Source: Neorhizobium alkalisoli
GTDB taxonomy: Bacteria > Pseudomonadota > Alphaproteobacteria > Rhizobiales > Rhizobiaceae
Length of the DNA: 64,000 bases
Assembly: GCF_002968635.1 (NCBI RefSeq)
Contig: NZ_PVBN01000002.1
Coordinates: forward strand, 124,001-188,000
Reading direction: 5' to 3'
A program made the position numbers and the translations under genes. Under the pieces are notes generated by a model. It made no database searches. It was not told the origin of the DNA and saw only the letters and a list, made by a program, of their open reading frames with translations. The first letter of the stretch is position 1, and every line of letters begins with the position of its first letter. Below are positions 45,662 through 54,908 of the stretch, piece by piece.

Positions 45662-47800
45662 CTAGTCTTTGTCGTAGAGGCTGCTGAGCGGCTTCTTCAA
45701 CAGGCTTTCGCGAAGTGAACCCTCGCGTCGGAGAGGCGGATTTGGACGCGGGTTTTCCGACGGGAGCGGGCGCTGGAATATCGGCTGCGGAGGTTCGCCG
45801 CCGCGTTCACGGCGCAGATCGGCGAAACGATCCGGGCGCGGCATCGGCGGTTCCGACAGTAGAGGGCGCGGCAGCATATCCGGCCTGTAAGGTTCGGGCT
45901 GCGGGTCGTCGAGAGGCGGCGTGCGGTTTACCACGACGTGGCCGTTTGCGCGGATTTCCTGCGCCCAACGTTCCATTTCGGCTTCATCTGCCGGCGGGAA
46001 GTCGGCATCCACGTCTTCGTCAGGTGACGACGCGTTGTCGGCGAACGCGGGGTTGGCGGCAGCATAGCTCTGCTGGAACGCGGCGATGTCCGGTCCGGTG
46101 ACGGACCGCAGGCGCGCGACCACGGCGCGCAGGTCGACCGTATCCGGCGTGTCTTCGCAGCCCTTGTCGGCAACCCCGTTGGCCTTCGGCAGATATCTTT
46201 CTTCGACGCGCGCGAATTTCATGCGCATCGGCACGGCTATGGCCTCGCCGAAGGCGATCGCCTCGCCGTTTCCGATCGAGGAGAGGAAGCTGGTCGTCGA
46301 GATCGATGAGTTCGGAATGGCCGACCTGATGATTTCCTGGTCCCGGTCGTTGGAAAGGCGCATGGCGAACAAGGTCGAGCACTGCGAGAGGATCGTCTGA
46401 TCCAGTTCGCCCGGCCGTTGGGTGATGATCCCGAGCGAAACGCCGTATTTCCGGCCTTCCTTGGCGATTCGGGAAATGGCTTGGCGGGTCGGAAAAAAGC
46501 CAAGCTCGCGATCGGCGGGCACATAGCGGTGCGCTTCTTCGCAGACGACCAGCATATGGATGGCGCCCTTACTCCAGAGTGCCAGTTCAAACGCCATGCG
46601 GCACAGGATCGAGGCGACCGAATTGACCACTTCGGAGGGAATGCCGGCAAGCTGGAAGGTGGAGATCGGCTTGTCTCCGCCGGGGATGCGGAAGATATGC
46701 GCGATCGTCTCCATGATCGTGTCGTTGATCGTGTTGTTGGAGAACATGAAGTGGTAGCGCGGGTCGTTGATGGCCGACATGACGCGCATCTTCAACGAAC
46801 GCAGGTACGGTTTTTCGTTTCGGCCCTCCAGGCGGCCGATGCGCTCGTCTATCAACGCCAGAAGATCCGCCATGCGGTAAGGCACGGGGGTATCGGCGGT
46901 CACCGAGCTTTTTTCCGTCGTGCGCCGCATCAGCGACGAGTCGCTACCGCGGAAGGCCCGTTTGGCGTCCGGAATGAGGTCCCGGAGAATATCGAGTTCT
47001 TCAGGTACGGCGGGGCGGCCGCGGAAGACCACTTCGGAGAATTCTTCGAGCCGCATCAGCCAGAAGGGCAGGTCGAGCGTATCCGTGTCGATGACGACGG
47101 CGTGTTCAGGAAAGGCTGAGGCGAATTCGTTGTGTGGATCGAGAATCAGGACACGCAGCTTCGGGTCGACTTCGATCGCCTTGTGCAGGAGCAGCGAAAC
47201 GGCCGTAGACTTGCCCACCCCCGTGGAGCCGACAATGGCGAAGTGTTTCGACAACATGGAGGGGATGTGGATCGCGGCGTCGATGCTCTCGTCCTGCGTC
47301 AGCTTGCCGACGGCGCAGGTGTCGTCCTTGCCGGTATCGTAGATGCGCAGGAGATCGGCAGCGCGGATGCGATGTGCTACGGCGCCGAGATAGGGATAAC
47401 GGGAGATGCCGCGGGAGAACTCGTCGCGGCCGTTCGGGCCTTTGCGGACTTCGCCCAGCAATTCGGCTTCGATGTGGAACCCTGTGTCTTCCCCTTCGCG
47501 CCACCCACGGGCGCCCGTTTCCATGGCGTAGGCCAGCGCGACAACACGGTTTGCACCGACGCTGATCGAGATCAGCCGGCCCACCGACCAGAGTTCGGTA
47601 AGATCGGTTTCACCGCTTTCGGCCATCGCTGAAATGGTGGCATGAGCGCCGTTGCACGCAACCACACGACCCAGCAAGCGATTGCCTGGTTTTTGGATAT
47701 CGCGACGATCCTGCTCTCCGGCGGAGGCGGAACGATGGAGATCATTGTTCAGCAAACGTAACCCCCTATCATTGGGGTGGCGGATCGGGTCATGGCTCAT
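45662..47800 (-). CDS. HerA-like ATP-binding protein / helicase
   Basis: A 712-residue P-loop ATPase of the HerA/FtsK superfamily (DUF87-type). An N-terminal beta-barrel HAS-like region covers about residues 40-165, Walker A is GSTGVGKST at 191-199, Walker B is LVVCEEAHRYV, and the sensor/arginine-finger region is RLSNDRDQEIIRSAIP. The C-terminal 130 residues are acidic and Pro-rich, ending in basic LLKKPLSSLYDKD. HerA works with NurA in archaea on DNA ends; in bacteria the same fold also occurs in defence genes. No nuclease or other partner is adjacent and the gene lies in core context, so a housekeeping DNA role is more likely. Start MSHDPIRHP (47800) is preferred to the longer frame. Confidence 0.85.
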   Translation of the reverse strand: MSHDPIRHPNDRGLRLLNNDLHRSASAGEQDRRDIQKPGNRLLGRVVACNGAHATISAMAESGETDLTELWSVGRLISISVGANRVVALAYAMETGARGWREGEDTGFHIEAELLGEVRKGPNGRDEFSRGISRYPYLGAVAHRIRAADLLRIYDTGKDDTCAVGKLTQDESIDAAIHIPSMLSKHFAIVGSTGVGKSTAVSLLLHKAIEVDPKLRVLILDPHNEFASAFPEHAVVIDTDTLDLPFWLMRLEEFSEVVFRGRPAVPEELDILRDLIPDAKRAFRGSDSSLMRRTTEKSSVTADTPVPYRMADLLALIDERIGRLEGRNEKPYLRSLKMRVMSAINDPRYHFMFSNNTINDTIMETIAHIFRIPGGDKPISTFQLAGIPSEVVNSVASILCRMAFELALWSKGAIHMLVVCEEAHRYVPADRELGFFPTRQAISRIAKEGRKYGVSLGIITQRPGELDQTILSQCSTLFAMRLSNDRDQEIIRSAIPNSSISTTSFLSSIGNGEAIAFGEAIAVPMRMKFARVEERYLPKANGVADKGCEDTPDTVDLRAVVARLRSVTGPDIAAFQQSYAAANPAFADNASSPDEDVDADFPPADEAEMERWAQEIRANGHVVVNRTPPLDDPQPEPYRPDMLPRPLLSEPPMPRPDRFADLRRERGGEPPQPIFQRPLPSENPRPNPPLRREGSLRESLLKKPLSSLYDKD

Positions 47801-47973
47801 CCGTCGGTCGGGTCGCAACCCTCCAACAGGCGAAACATAAACGTTGCGGCTTAACAACTGGTGTAGGCAAATGCGGCCTCGGGCGTGCAACGACCAGCAA
47901 AATCAGGCGGATGGCGTTTTTTGGTGCAAGGTGGCGTTGACGAATGCTATTTATCTGGCTAACACTTCGCGCC

Positions 47974-48030
47974 ATGAAAATATCGATCGCTCTTATTGTG
48001 GTGGGTACGCGCATGGGCAGGATGGTGTAA
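47974..48030 (+). CDS. ilvB leader peptide
   Basis: An 18-codon frame, MKISIALIVVGTRMGRMV, with six Ile/Leu/Val codons within residues 3-10 plus a final Val. It lies 120 bp before ilvB and directly ahead of competing RNA hairpins and a terminator. Ribosome stalling on these codons during branched-chain amino acid shortage would allow read-through into ilvBN. Confidence 0.8.
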   Translation: MKISIALIVVGTRMGRMV

Positions 48031-48088
48031 CCATCCGGCGACAGCCACCCATGCGCGGAAAGACAGGCTCCTCAAGGGGCCTTTTTTT
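48009..48088 (+). promoter_or_regulatory. Transcription attenuator of ilvBN
   Basis: GCGCATGGG (48009-48017) pairs perfectly with CCCATGCGC (48048-48056). GGATGG-tgtaa-CCATCC (48020-48036) is a nested hairpin. The terminator is GGCTCC-tcaa-GGGGCC (48066-48081) followed by seven T's (48082-48088). The first arm lies inside the leader peptide frame, so ribosome position can decide which structure forms. Confidence 0.8.
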
Positions 48089-48150
48089 ATGCCTTCAATC
48101 CGGCTCGGAGGAGCCGCCGGTAAAAATCCAGCAGCGAATGGACCAAGACA

Positions 48151-49944
48151 ATGACGGACAGCAATAACCAGATGCCAGATAACCGGATGACGGGCGCGGA
48201 GATCGTGCTGAAAGCGCTGAAGGAAAACGGCGTCGAGCACCTTTTCGGATATCCGGGCGGCGCCGTTCTGCCGATCTATGACGAGATCTTCCAGCAGGAC
48301 GAGATTCAGCACATTCTCGTGCGTCACGAGCAGGGCGCCGGTCACGCTGCCGAAGGTTATGCCCGCTCCACAGGCAAGGTCGGCGTCATGCTGGTGACGT
48401 CCGGCCCGGGTGCGACGAACGCCGTCACGCCGCTCCAGGATGCGCTGATGGATTCCGTCCCACTCGTCTGCCTCACCGGCCAGGTACCCACCACGCTCAT
48501 CGGTTCGGATGCATTCCAGGAATGCGACACGGTCGGCATCACGCGCCCCTGCACCAAGCACAACTGGCTGGTCAAGGATGTCAACGAACTCGCCGGAATC
48601 ATCCACGAAGCCTTTCGTATCGCCCAGACCGGCCGTCCGGGGCCAGTCGTTGTCGATATCCCGAAAGACATCCAGTTCGCGACGGGTACCTATACGCCGA
48701 AACCCGAAATTGCCGCCAATATCAGCTATCAGCCGAAGACTCAGGGGGACCTCAAGGCCATTCAGGCCGCGATTGATCTGATGGCCACGGCGCGCCGTCC
48801 AATCCTCTATACCGGCGGCGGCGTCATCAATTCCGGGCCGGAGGCCTCGCGCCTGCTGCGTGAACTGGTTGAGCTCACGGGTTTCCCGATCACCTCCACG
48901 CTGATGGGGCTCGGCGCCTATCCCGCTTCCGGTGCGAACTGGCTCGGCATGCTCGGCATGCACGGATCCTACGAAGCCAACATGGCGATGCACGATTGCG
49001 ACGTCATGGTCTGCATCGGCGCCCGTTTCGATGACCGCATTACCGGCCGCCTCAATGCGTTTTCACCGAATTCGCGCAAGGTTCACGTCGATATCGACCC
49101 GTCATCGATCAACAAGAACGTTCACGTCGATATCCCGATCCTCGGCGATGTCGGTAGCGTACTGGAGGACATGGTTCGGCTGTGGCGGGCGCTGCCAAAG
49201 AAGCAGGTCAAGGCACAGACGGAGGAGTGGTGGCAGGAAATTACCCGTTGGCGTGCCCGGAAATCCTTTTCCTACAAGAACTCCAACGACGTCATCATGC
49301 CGCAATACGCGCTGCAGCGGCTCCATGAGTTGACGAAAGACCGCAATACCTACATCACGACCGAGGTTGGCCAGCATCAGATGTGGGCGGCGCAGTTCAT
49401 CGATTTCGAGGAACCCAACCGCTGGATGACCTCCGGCGGCCTCGGCACCATGGGCTACGGCTTTCCCGCTGCAATCGGCGTCCAGGTCGCGCATCCGGAT
49501 GCGCTGGTCATCGACGTTGCCGGTGACGCGTCGATCCAGATGTGCATCCAGGAAATGTCGACGGCGATCCAGTATAATCTGCCGGTCAAGATCTTCATCC
49601 TGAATAACCAGTACATGGGTATGGTCCGCCAGTGGCAGCAGCTGCTGCATGGCAACCGCCTGTCGAACTCCTATACCGAGGCGATGCCGGACTTCGTGAA
49701 GCTTGCGGAAGCCTATGGCGCCGTCGGCATGTATTGCGACGATCCGAAGGAACTGGACGGCAAGATCGAGGAGATGATAGCGGTCAAGAAACCGGTCATC
49801 TTCGACTGCCGCGTCGCCAATCTCGCCAACTGCTTCCCGATGATCCCCTCGGGCAAGGCCCATAACGAGATGCTGCTGCCGGACGAGGCGAGTGACGAAG
49901 CGGTTGCCAATGCGATCGATGCGAAGGGCCGCCAGCTCGTCTGA
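48151..49944 (+). CDS. ilvB: Acetolactate synthase, large (catalytic) subunit
   Basis: ThDP- and FAD-dependent enzyme that makes acetolactate or acetohydroxybutyrate, the first common step to valine, leucine and isoleucine. The 597-residue protein has the family N-terminus VLKALKENGVEHLFGYPGGA, the catalytic-Glu region VRHEQGAGHAAEGYARSTGK, the FAD domain and the C-terminal ThDP motif GDASIQMCIQEMSTAIQYNL. It is preceded by a leader peptide and attenuator, and followed after 49 bp by the regulatory-subunit gene. Confidence 0.96.
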   Translation: MTDSNNQMPDNRMTGAEIVLKALKENGVEHLFGYPGGAVLPIYDEIFQQDEIQHILVRHEQGAGHAAEGYARSTGKVGVMLVTSGPGATNAVTPLQDALMDSVPLVCLTGQVPTTLIGSDAFQECDTVGITRPCTKHNWLVKDVNELAGIIHEAFRIAQTGRPGPVVVDIPKDIQFATGTYTPKPEIAANISYQPKTQGDLKAIQAAIDLMATARRPILYTGGGVINSGPEASRLLRELVELTGFPITSTLMGLGAYPASGANWLGMLGMHGSYEANMAMHDCDVMVCIGARFDDRITGRLNAFSPNSRKVHVDIDPSSINKNVHVDIPILGDVGSVLEDMVRLWRALPKKQVKAQTEEWWQEITRWRARKSFSYKNSNDVIMPQYALQRLHELTKDRNTYITTEVGQHQMWAAQFIDFEEPNRWMTSGGLGTMGYGFPAAIGVQVAHPDALVIDVAGDASIQMCIQEMSTAIQYNLPVKIFILNNQYMGMVRQWQQLLHGNRLSNSYTEAMPDFVKLAEAYGAVGMYCDDPKELDGKIEEMIAVKKPVIFDCRVANLANCFPMIPSGKAHNEMLLPDEASDEAVANAIDAKGRQLV

Positions 49945-49993
49945 GACGAGCTTCGAACCTTAAACGGAATTCTGAGGAAACGGACCCAATACC

Positions 49994-50566
49994 ATGAATG
50001 CGCATCAGCAACCGACCGGATCTGCCTACTTTATCGCACCGGAAACGGCCAAGGCGGAGAGCCATACGCTCTCCATTCTCGTCAACAATGAGCCGGGAGT
50101 GCTTGCCCGGGTGATCGGCCTTTTTTCCGGGCGCGGCTACAACATCGAGAGCCTCACTGTTTCGGAAACCGAGCACGAAGCCCATCTTTCCCGCATCACG
50201 ATCGTGACGCGCGGCACGCCGACCGTTCTCGAGCAGATCAAGGCGCAGCTGGAGCGGATCGTCCCGGTCCATCGCGTCGTCGATCTGACCGTGCGGGCGC
50301 GCGAACTCGGCCAGGAGCGGCCGATCGAGCGGGAGGTCGCTCTCGTCAAGGTCGTCGGTCGTGGGGAACATCGCGCCGAGGCGCTGCGGCTTGCGGATGC
50401 CTTCCACGCCAAGGTGGTCGATGCCACGGTCGAGCATTTTATTCTTGAGATTACCGGCAAGTCCTCAAAGATCGACCAGTTCGTGGCCGTCATGAAACCG
50501 CTCGGCCTGGTCGAGGTCTGCCGTACCGGGATTGCCGCGATGAACCGCGGCCAGCAGGGGATGTGA
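49994..50566 (+). CDS. ilvN: Acetolactate synthase, small (regulatory) subunit
   Basis: A 190-residue regulatory subunit with an N-terminal ACT domain (HTLSILVNNEPGVLARVIGLFSG) that binds valine for feedback inhibition, and the C-terminal ALS_ss domain (REVALVKVVG ... EITGKSSKIDQFVAVMKPLG). It activates IlvB and confers feedback control. It is co-transcribed with ilvB. Also called ilvH. Confidence 0.95.
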   Translation: MNAHQQPTGSAYFIAPETAKAESHTLSILVNNEPGVLARVIGLFSGRGYNIESLTVSETEHEAHLSRITIVTRGTPTVLEQIKAQLERIVPVHRVVDLTVRARELGQERPIEREVALVKVVGRGEHRAEALRLADAFHAKVVDATVEHFILEITGKSSKIDQFVAVMKPLGLVEVCRTGIAAMNRGQQGM

Positions 50567-50615
50567 GCCGGGCGTTTAAGGGGATGCATGCGGATAGGGG
50601 GCGGAATCGGACTTC

Positions 50616-51620
50616 ATGAAAGATTGGTATCCTCCCAGCGCCATGCGCTTAGGCGCCACTCATTATGTGACGCGATCTGCGCCATGGCTGAAGCACTATT
50701 TCGGTTTGCATGAACTGGAGTCGGCTTTTTCGCCGGGAATTAGGGGCATCGTATTCTGGGGCGGGCGATCCACCGCCAAGCTGGCGCGCCGCATAGCCTG
50801 GTTTCGCAGGTTGCGCTATTGGTATCTCGAAGACGGATATCTTCGATCGGTAGGACTCGGCAAGGAGAATACCTTGCCGATCTCGATCGTTGTCGATGAT
50901 CTCGGCATGCCGGTGGACGCCGCGAAGGCTTCCCGACTGGAGGGGCTGATTGCAGGCTCGGCGGACATGGATGTCGGCTCGCTGGGGTCAGATATCCGCA
51001 ACGCGCTCGTGGAAAACAAGCTCTCGAAATACAACAACCTGCCGCATCGCCAGCCTAAGCTCGATCGCACGACGAAGCGACGTGTTCTCTTGGTCGATCA
51101 GGTGTTTGGCGACGTCTCCGTTCCGATGTCCGGCGGTTCGCCGGAAAGCTTTGCGCGAATGCTCGATGACGCCGTGGCAAGCGGCTCTCAATGCGTGGTG
51201 CGCACCCATCCGGATGTGGTGGCCGGTTTCCGCAAAGGTTACCTCACCGAAAGAGCGGCCCAAACGCCGGGAGTGATCCTGCTTGCGGATGCGGTTTCGG
51301 TGGCCTCCATGTTGGAGGTCGTGGACGAGGTCTGGACCGTTTCAAGCCAGTTCGGGCTCGACGCCTTGCTGCGCGGCCTGCCTGTGCGTTGTTATGGAGC
51401 GCCTTTCTACTCCGGTTGGGGACTGACGGAGGACAGGCTAAGCCAATTTTCGAGGACAATGCTGCCGCGACGGCAGGCGCGGCCGAGTGTCGATCAACTG
51501 GTCGCCGCAACCTTCGCACTCTATCCCAGCTATCGCGACACCGGGACATGGGCTGAGATCGACGTTTTCCGGGCAGTGGATACGTTGGTGGCCGAGCGGA
51601 AGGCGCTCGATCTGGACTGA
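50616..51620 (+). CDS. KpsC/LpsZ-type capsule polysaccharide Kdo-transferase domain protein
   Basis: A 334-residue protein of the Capsule_synth family (KpsC/KpsS, beta-Kdo glycosyltransferases that build the linker of capsular polysaccharides). Conserved marks are YLEDGYLRSVGLG near the N-terminus, VVRTHPDV in the middle, and the closing VSSQFGLDALLRGLPVRCYG with APFYSGWGLTEDR. KpsC normally has two such domains in about 650 residues; this chain has one, like KpsS or rhizobial LpsZ-like single-domain forms. It acts in the cytoplasm at the membrane. It follows ilvN by 49 bp but is unlikely to belong functionally to that operon. Confidence 0.82.
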   Translation: MKDWYPPSAMRLGATHYVTRSAPWLKHYFGLHELESAFSPGIRGIVFWGGRSTAKLARRIAWFRRLRYWYLEDGYLRSVGLGKENTLPISIVVDDLGMPVDAAKASRLEGLIAGSADMDVGSLGSDIRNALVENKLSKYNNLPHRQPKLDRTTKRRVLLVDQVFGDVSVPMSGGSPESFARMLDDAVASGSQCVVRTHPDVVAGFRKGYLTERAAQTPGVILLADAVSVASMLEVVDEVWTVSSQFGLDALLRGLPVRCYGAPFYSGWGLTEDRLSQFSRTMLPRRQARPSVDQLVAATFALYPSYRDTGTWAEIDVFRAVDTLVAERKALDLD

Positions 51621-51626
51621 ATACGT

Positions 51627-52469
51627 TTAGATCATCGCCAGTGGCCTTTTTTCTCTCGGCGGCGGAAAGGCGGTATCAATGGCCGCCCAGTCCTCATCGC
51701 TGATATCCAGCTCGGCCGCGGCCGCATTTTCCGCAACCCGGTCGGGATTGGCGGATTTGGGGATGGCTATCACACCCTCGCGCTCCAGCAGGAAGGCGAG
51801 GGCCACCTGTGCCGGCGTCGCCTGATAGGCCTTGGAAATCTGGATCAGTTTGTCGTTGCGGAGCAGCCGACCCTGCTCGATCGGTGAATACGCCATGACG
51901 GCAATACCGCGCTCCTGACACCAGGGCAGGAGATCGTATTCGATGCCTCGGCGCGAGAGGTTGTAGAGGACTTGATTGGCAACACAGTTCTTGCCGTCCG
52001 GTACGGTCATCAGCTCTTCCATATCCGCGACGTCGAAGTTCGAGACGCCCCAGGCACCGATCTTGCCGGCACGCTGCAATTCCTCGAGACCGGCAACGGT
52101 TTCGGCAAGCGGATGTTCTCCACGCCAATGAAGGAGATAGAGGTCGAGACGGTCCGTCTTCAACCGCCCCAAGCTACGTTCGCAGGCATCGATCACGCCT
52201 TGGCGGCTTGCGTTCCACGGATAGACCTTGCTGACCAGAAACACCTCGCCGCGACGGCCGGCGATCGCTTCGCCGGTGATCTTCTCAGCTCCGCCTTCGG
52301 CATACATTTCGGCCGTATCGATCAAGGTCATCCCGAGGTCGAGGCCGCGTTTCAGGCTTTCGATCTCGGCATTTGCCTTGCGGCTGTCGTCTCCCATGTT
52401 CCAGGTGCCAAGGCCGAGCGCCGGCACGGATTGGCCTGATGCAAGGGTGACTGTCGGGATGTCGGGCAT
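51627..52469 (-). CDS. Aldo/keto reductase
   Basis: A 280-residue NADPH-dependent oxidoreductase of the AKR (beta/alpha)8 fold. The catalytic tetrad is visible: D51 and Y56 ([10 protein letters not shown]), K81 (LVSKVYP) and H114 (LLHWRGEHP). The cofactor-binding end is seen in [17 protein letters not shown]. The substrate is unknown; general carbonyl detoxification is typical. It is convergent with the KpsC-like gene (6 bp apart) and divergent from the LysE-type gene. Confidence 0.9.
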   Translation of the reverse strand: MPDIPTVTLASGQSVPALGLGTWNMGDDSRKANAEIESLKRGLDLGMTLIDTAEMYAEGGAEKITGEAIAGRRGEVFLVSKVYPWNASRQGVIDACERSLGRLKTDRLDLYLLHWRGEHPLAETVAGLEELQRAGKIGAWGVSNFDVADMEELMTVPDGKNCVANQVLYNLSRRGIEYDLLPWCQERGIAVMAYSPIEQGRLLRNDKLIQISKAYQATPAQVALAFLLEREGVIAIPKSANPDRVAENAAAAELDISDEDWAAIDTAFPPPREKRPLAMI

Positions 52470-52641
52470 GGGAGACCTCGGTCGATCGATTGCGGACGTT
52501 CGTGACTAATCAGATATAGCTTTAATCCCGGCTGCCAAGTTCCGCTTGCAGATCGACCGGAACGATCCTATCACCGGCATACGGCCTCCCGCAGAGGAGG
52601 CGACGCAAATAACGGGATCGGATTGGCGCTCGGGAGTCATT

Positions 52642-53235
52642 ATGCCGCTGGAAACCTTTCTGGCCCTTGTCCTGTTCGCCTTCACCACCTCGATCACGCC
52701 AGGGCCGAACAACATGATGCTCTTCGCATCGGGTGTGAATTTCGGATTTGCGCGAACGATCCCGCACATGCTCGGCATCGGCGTCGGTTTTCTTTCGCTG
52801 CTGATCGCAGTCGGGTTTGGGCTTGGGGCGCTGCTGCAGACCGTGCCGGTCGTCTATACGGCGCTGAAATTCGCAGGCGGACTGTACCTGTTGTGGATCG
52901 CCTGGAAGATCGGCACCTCGCGCAGCCTCTCGGATGGCAAGACCGGCGCGCGTCCGATGACCTTTTTCGGCGCCGCTGCATTCCAATGGGTCAACCCGAA
53001 GGCCTGGGTCATGGCGGTTACAGCCATGGCGACCTACACCAACCCCGACTATTATTTTCCGACCGTGCTCCTGGTGGGGCTCGCGTTTGCCGCCGTCAAC
53101 GTGCCAAGCGTATCCACCTGGGCGGGTTTCGGATCTGCCTTGCGGGAGTGGCTGTCCGTGCCGGTCCGGCTCAAATGGTTCAACATCACCATGGCCGTCT
53201 TGCTCGTTGCAAGCCTCTGGCCGATGCTGCGATGA
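52642..53235 (+). CDS. LysE-family amino acid exporter
   Basis: A 197-residue membrane protein with about six hydrophobic segments. The diagnostic N-terminus [10 protein letters not shown] is the LysE/RhtB motif, and [13 protein letters not shown] is the second family mark. It exports an amino acid or similar small molecule. ATG 52642 gives the normal family start; the open frame begins earlier without homology. Its stop is 11 bp before the nitrile hydratase alpha start, so it is probably the first gene of that operon. Confidence 0.9.
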   Translation: MPLETFLALVLFAFTTSITPGPNNMMLFASGVNFGFARTIPHMLGIGVGFLSLLIAVGFGLGALLQTVPVVYTALKFAGGLYLLWIAWKIGTSRSLSDGKTGARPMTFFGAAAFQWVNPKAWVMAVTAMATYTNPDYYFPTVLLVGLAFAAVNVPSVSTWAGFGSALREWLSVPVRLKWFNITMAVLLVASLWPMLR

Positions 53236-53246
53236 AGGAAATCGCC

Positions 53247-53885
53247 ATGTCTGCAGACCATCATCACCACGATCATGGTCATGACCATGATCATCACCAC
53301 GACAACCGCTACAGCGACATGCAGGCGCGGGTGAAGGCGCTGGAAACCGTGCTGACGGCGAAGGGACTGATCGATCCGGCTGCGATCGATGTGATCGTCG
53401 AGACCTACGAGACGAAGATTGGGCCGCGCAACGGCGCCCGCGTTGTTGCCAAGGCCTGGAGCGATCCGCACTTCGCCGCGTGGCTGAAGGAGGACGCAAC
53501 GGCTGCGATCGCGAGCCTCGGCTATACCGGCCGGCAGGGGGAGCATATGCGGGCGGTGTTCAACACCCCCGAAACGCATAACCTCGTCGTTTGCACCCTC
53601 TGCTCCTGCTATCCCTGGGCCGTGCTTGGCCTTCCGCCCGTCTGGTACAAGGCGCCGGCCTATCGGTCTCGTGCGGTCATCGATCCGCGGAGCGTGCTTG
53701 CCGAATTCGGGCTGACGCTGCCGGAAGACAAGAAGATACGAGTATGGGATTCGACTGCCGAGCTACGCTACCTCGTCATTCCCGAACGCCCGGATGGTAC
53801 TGACAACATGAGTGAGGAGGAGCTTGCGGAACTCGTCAGCCGCGATGCGATGATCGGCACGGCGATTGCGGGGGCACCGGCATGA
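53247..53885 (+). CDS. nthA: Nitrile hydratase alpha subunit, cobalt type
   Basis: Hydrates nitriles to amides, as the alpha-beta enzyme. The metal-binding motif is C116-T-L-C119-S-C121; Thr in the second place is typical of cobalt (not iron) enzymes, and Cys119 and Cys121 would be oxidised to sulfinic and sulfenic acid. The 212-residue chain begins with an unusual His/Asp-rich segment ([20 protein letters not shown]). ATG 53247 follows AAGGA; an in-frame ATG 53232 overlaps the upstream stop but has no such site. The stop overlaps nthB by 4 bp. Confidence 0.95.
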   Translation: MSADHHHHDHGHDHDHHHDNRYSDMQARVKALETVLTAKGLIDPAAIDVIVETYETKIGPRNGARVVAKAWSDPHFAAWLKEDATAAIASLGYTGRQGEHMRAVFNTPETHNLVVCTLCSCYPWAVLGLPPVWYKAPAYRSRAVIDPRSVLAEFGLTLPEDKKIRVWDSTAELRYLVIPERPDGTDNMSEEELAELVSRDAMIGTAIAGAPA

Positions 53886-54541
53886 ACGGGCCTCATGATC
53901 TGGGCGGGCAGATGGGCTTCGGCCCCGTGGCGCCCGAAAAGGACGAGCCCTATTTTCACGCGGAATGGGAAAAGCGGGCCCTGGGGTTGACGCTGTCCTG
54001 CGGCGCTTTCGGTGCCTGGACGATCGATGAAAGCCGCCATGCGCGCGAAAACATCCCGCCGGCGGCCTATCTCTCCGCGAGCTATTACGAGATCTGGATG
54101 CGGGCGCTGGAAGTGCTGCTCGAAAGGCATGGATTTGCGACCAGAGGCGAGATCGACGCAGGCGCGAAGCAGATGGAGCCGGCCACCCCGAAGCGCGTTT
54201 TGAAGGCTGAGATGGTGCAGGGGGTGCTCGCCCGCGGCGGCCCTTGCGACCGTCCCGTCGACACGGAGCCGCTTTTCCAGCCGGGCGACAGGGTCAGGAC
54301 GAAGAATTTCAATCCCGAGACCCACACCCGGTTGCCGCGTTATGCCCGCGCCAAGACCGGGGTCGTTGAGGCGGTGCAGGGCTCTTACGTCTTCCCGGAC
54401 GGCAATGCGCATGGCCAGGGCGAAAACCCGCAATGGGTCTATACCGTCGTCTTCGATGGTGGCGAGATCTGGGGCGGGGGGAGCGATCCGACACTCACCG
54501 TTTCGATCGACGCATGGGAGAGCTATCTTGAGCGCCTGTGA
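53882..54541 (+). CDS. nthB: Nitrile hydratase beta subunit
   Basis: Structural partner of NthA. The 219-residue chain begins [16 protein letters not shown], the family N-terminus, has the helical segment around [17 protein letters not shown], and ends in the SH3-like domain ([23 protein letters not shown]). The C-terminus [13 protein letters not shown] fits the family. It is translationally coupled on both sides. Confidence 0.95.
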   Translation: MNGPHDLGGQMGFGPVAPEKDEPYFHAEWEKRALGLTLSCGAFGAWTIDESRHARENIPPAAYLSASYYEIWMRALEVLLERHGFATRGEIDAGAKQMEPATPKRVLKAEMVQGVLARGGPCDRPVDTEPLFQPGDRVRTKNFNPETHTRLPRYARAKTGVVEAVQGSYVFPDGNAHGQGENPQWVYTVVFDGGEIWGGGSDPTLTVSIDAWESYLERL

Positions 54542-54899
54542 AATTCGCTCGCCGCTTGCGCGTTCGCCGGGCTTGCCGAAGTCGGCGGAGGGCGATCCGA
54601 CCTTTCCCGAGCCCTGGGCCGCGGAGGCTTTTGCCATGACCGTGCATCTGCACGAGAAGGGCCTGTTCACCTGGAGCGAATGGGCAGCGGCTCTTTCCGC
54701 AGAAGTACACAAGCCCGGCCGCGCCGAGGACGGCAGCGATTATTTCGACTGTTGGGTGGCGGCCCTGTCGGGCCTTCTCGTCGATAAACACATCGCGGAC
54801 GCCGATGCCATTCTTTCTCTCCAGAAAAGCTGGCAGCGGGCGGCGGAAGCGACACCGCATGGCCAGCCGATCGAACTTGAGAACGATCCGCTGCGCTAG
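54528..54899 (+). CDS. Nitrile hydratase accessory (activator) protein
   Basis: A 123-residue small accessory protein of the P14K/NhlE type, which delivers or exchanges alpha subunits to load cobalt. FPEPWAAEAFAMTVHLHEKGLFTWSEWA is partly homologous to the NthB N-terminal region, the known relationship of this family (fewer than 20 consecutive residues matter here: PWAAEAFAMTVHL, FTWSEWA). The start is TTG 54528, inside the nthB end (14-bp overlap) and behind GGGAGAG. This is the cobalt-type arrangement alpha-beta-activator. Confidence 0.9.
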   Translation: MSACEIRSPLARSPGLPKSAEGDPTFPEPWAAEAFAMTVHLHEKGLFTWSEWAAALSAEVHKPGRAEDGSDYFDCWVAALSGLLVDKHIADADAILSLQKSWQRAAEATPHGQPIELENDPLR

Positions 54900-54908
54900 G
54901 TTTCCGCC

